Under the pieces are notes generated by a model, which worked only from the letters and a program-made list of their open reading frames with translations, searched no databases and was not told where the DNA came from. This document shows positions 63,629-64,000 of a DNA stretch of 64,000 bases, piece after piece. Position 1 is the first letter of the stretch. Each line of letters begins with the position of its first letter. Source of the stretch: Rubripirellula obstinata (lineage in GTDB: Bacteria > Planctomycetota > Planctomycetia > Pirellulales > Pirellulaceae); assembly GCF_001642955.1 (NCBI RefSeq), contig NZ_LWSK01000008.1, positions 1 to 64,000 of the forward strand, given 5' to 3'. The position numbers were made by a program, and so were the translations under genes.

Positions 63629-64000
63629 TTACGCCAACATTCCGGCTAGGGCAAAGTAGGCGATGGAGCCGATTGCCATGGGAATGCCGTAGGGAAGCAA
63701 GTACATGTCAGGCTTACGCTCTCGTGCGATCGCGGCGAGTTTCTTGGGCTCGCGGACGTCCTTCCATTCCAACAAGATGCGTTGGGCCATCGTGAAGTGA
63801 TGTTGCCAGTTGCCGCTTTTCCAAATCATGAATGCGGCCATGACGCCACCAACAACAGCAGTTGCGGCGAATGCGTAAAGTGTGATCACGGTTCCAAGCC
63901 ATGCACCGACACCGGCAAGCAGTTTCACGTCACCGGCACCCATGCCGCCGATGTTGCGAAGAACAAGCAACAACATCATGCCGACGAACGTTCCTGAAAG
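63629..64000 (-). CDS. Prepilin peptidase (A24, CpaA type), cut by window edge
   Basis: The C-terminal ~124 residues of an inner-membrane aspartic protease that processes Flp prepilin. The signature GMGAGDVKLLAGVGAWLG contains the catalytic Asp of the GxGD motif; flanking helices (LLLVLRN, LYAFAATAVVGGVMAAFMIW, IPMAIGSIAYFALAGML) agree with the family. The frame is open to 64000 without a start, so the N-terminus, including the first catalytic Asp, lies outside. Its position ahead of cpaB, cpaC and cpaE fits a tad locus. Confidence 0.88.
   Translation of the reverse strand, partial: LSGTFVGMMLLLVLRNIGGMGAGDVKLLAGVGAWLGTVITLYAFAATAVVGGVMAAFMIWKSGNWQHHFTMAQRILLEWKDVREPKKLAAIARERKPDMYLLPYGIPMAIGSIAYFALAGMLA

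Overview
The window looks like chromosomal DNA of a planctomycete of the Pirellulaceae (Rhodopirellula type). The evidence is the gene repertoire: a YTV-repeat, cysteine-rich surface protein, a BBP7-like outer-membrane barrel, a PVC-type CxxCH haem protein with a propeller and HEAT repeats, a YidC carrying a PDZ insert, ThuA-domain and DUF362 proteins, a PEP-CTERM protein and an incomplete tad pilus locus. The species cannot be fixed from sequence reading alone. No rRNA, tRNA, CRISPR array, phage or transposase gene was seen.

Layout. 398-3302 (minus): leuB-cdsA-tatD, tightly spaced. 3589-9631 (plus): a very long secreted protein joining an S9/DPP4 peptidase to a DUF885 peptidase, then a GT4 glycosyltransferase. 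9661-10250: six tandem ~100-bp palindromic units. 10340-17093 (plus): ThuA-like protein, stand-alone M41-type metallopeptidase, an unrecognised helical/membrane protein, a FabH-like ketosynthase, a flavin monooxygenase-like protein and a cytochrome P450; the last four overlap end to end and look like a small biosynthetic operon. 17194-28148: Tex, two TPR proteins, Uma2, a PQQ-type propeller protein and GlgB. 28293-34364: ArgS and RsfS (minus), Bcp (plus), YidC (minus). 35278-39285: the large CxxCH protein. 39713-47355: cell-envelope genes (zinc metallopeptidase, YTV protein, PEP-CTERM protein, BBP7-like protein) with an aminotransferase among them. 47599-55019 (plus): a short SecA, an MscK-like channel and the 2-oxoglutarate dehydrogenase E2. 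55213-58918 (minus): a secreted protein of unknown function, a Tat-exported DUF362 protein and an alpha/alpha-toroid protein. 59137-64000 (minus): tad genes cpaE, cpaC, cpaB and the cut-off prepilin peptidase.

The most unusual aspect is the non-coding and repeat content. At least four families of long palindromic repeats occupy gaps between genes. One family has landed in frame inside the flavin monooxygenase gene. Another pair forms a MITE-like ~285-bp element with 37-bp inverted ends, which appears to split an older palindrome. Immediately after the yidC stop codon lies a 16-unit heptamer array (telomere-like, G-rich on the yidC transcript strand), and the last codons of the convergent bcp gene are made of the same heptamer in inverse orientation.

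All function calls rest on motifs read by eye; no database search or alignment was run. Many start codons are GTG or TTG or are ambiguous; where an internal start looked better it is stated.
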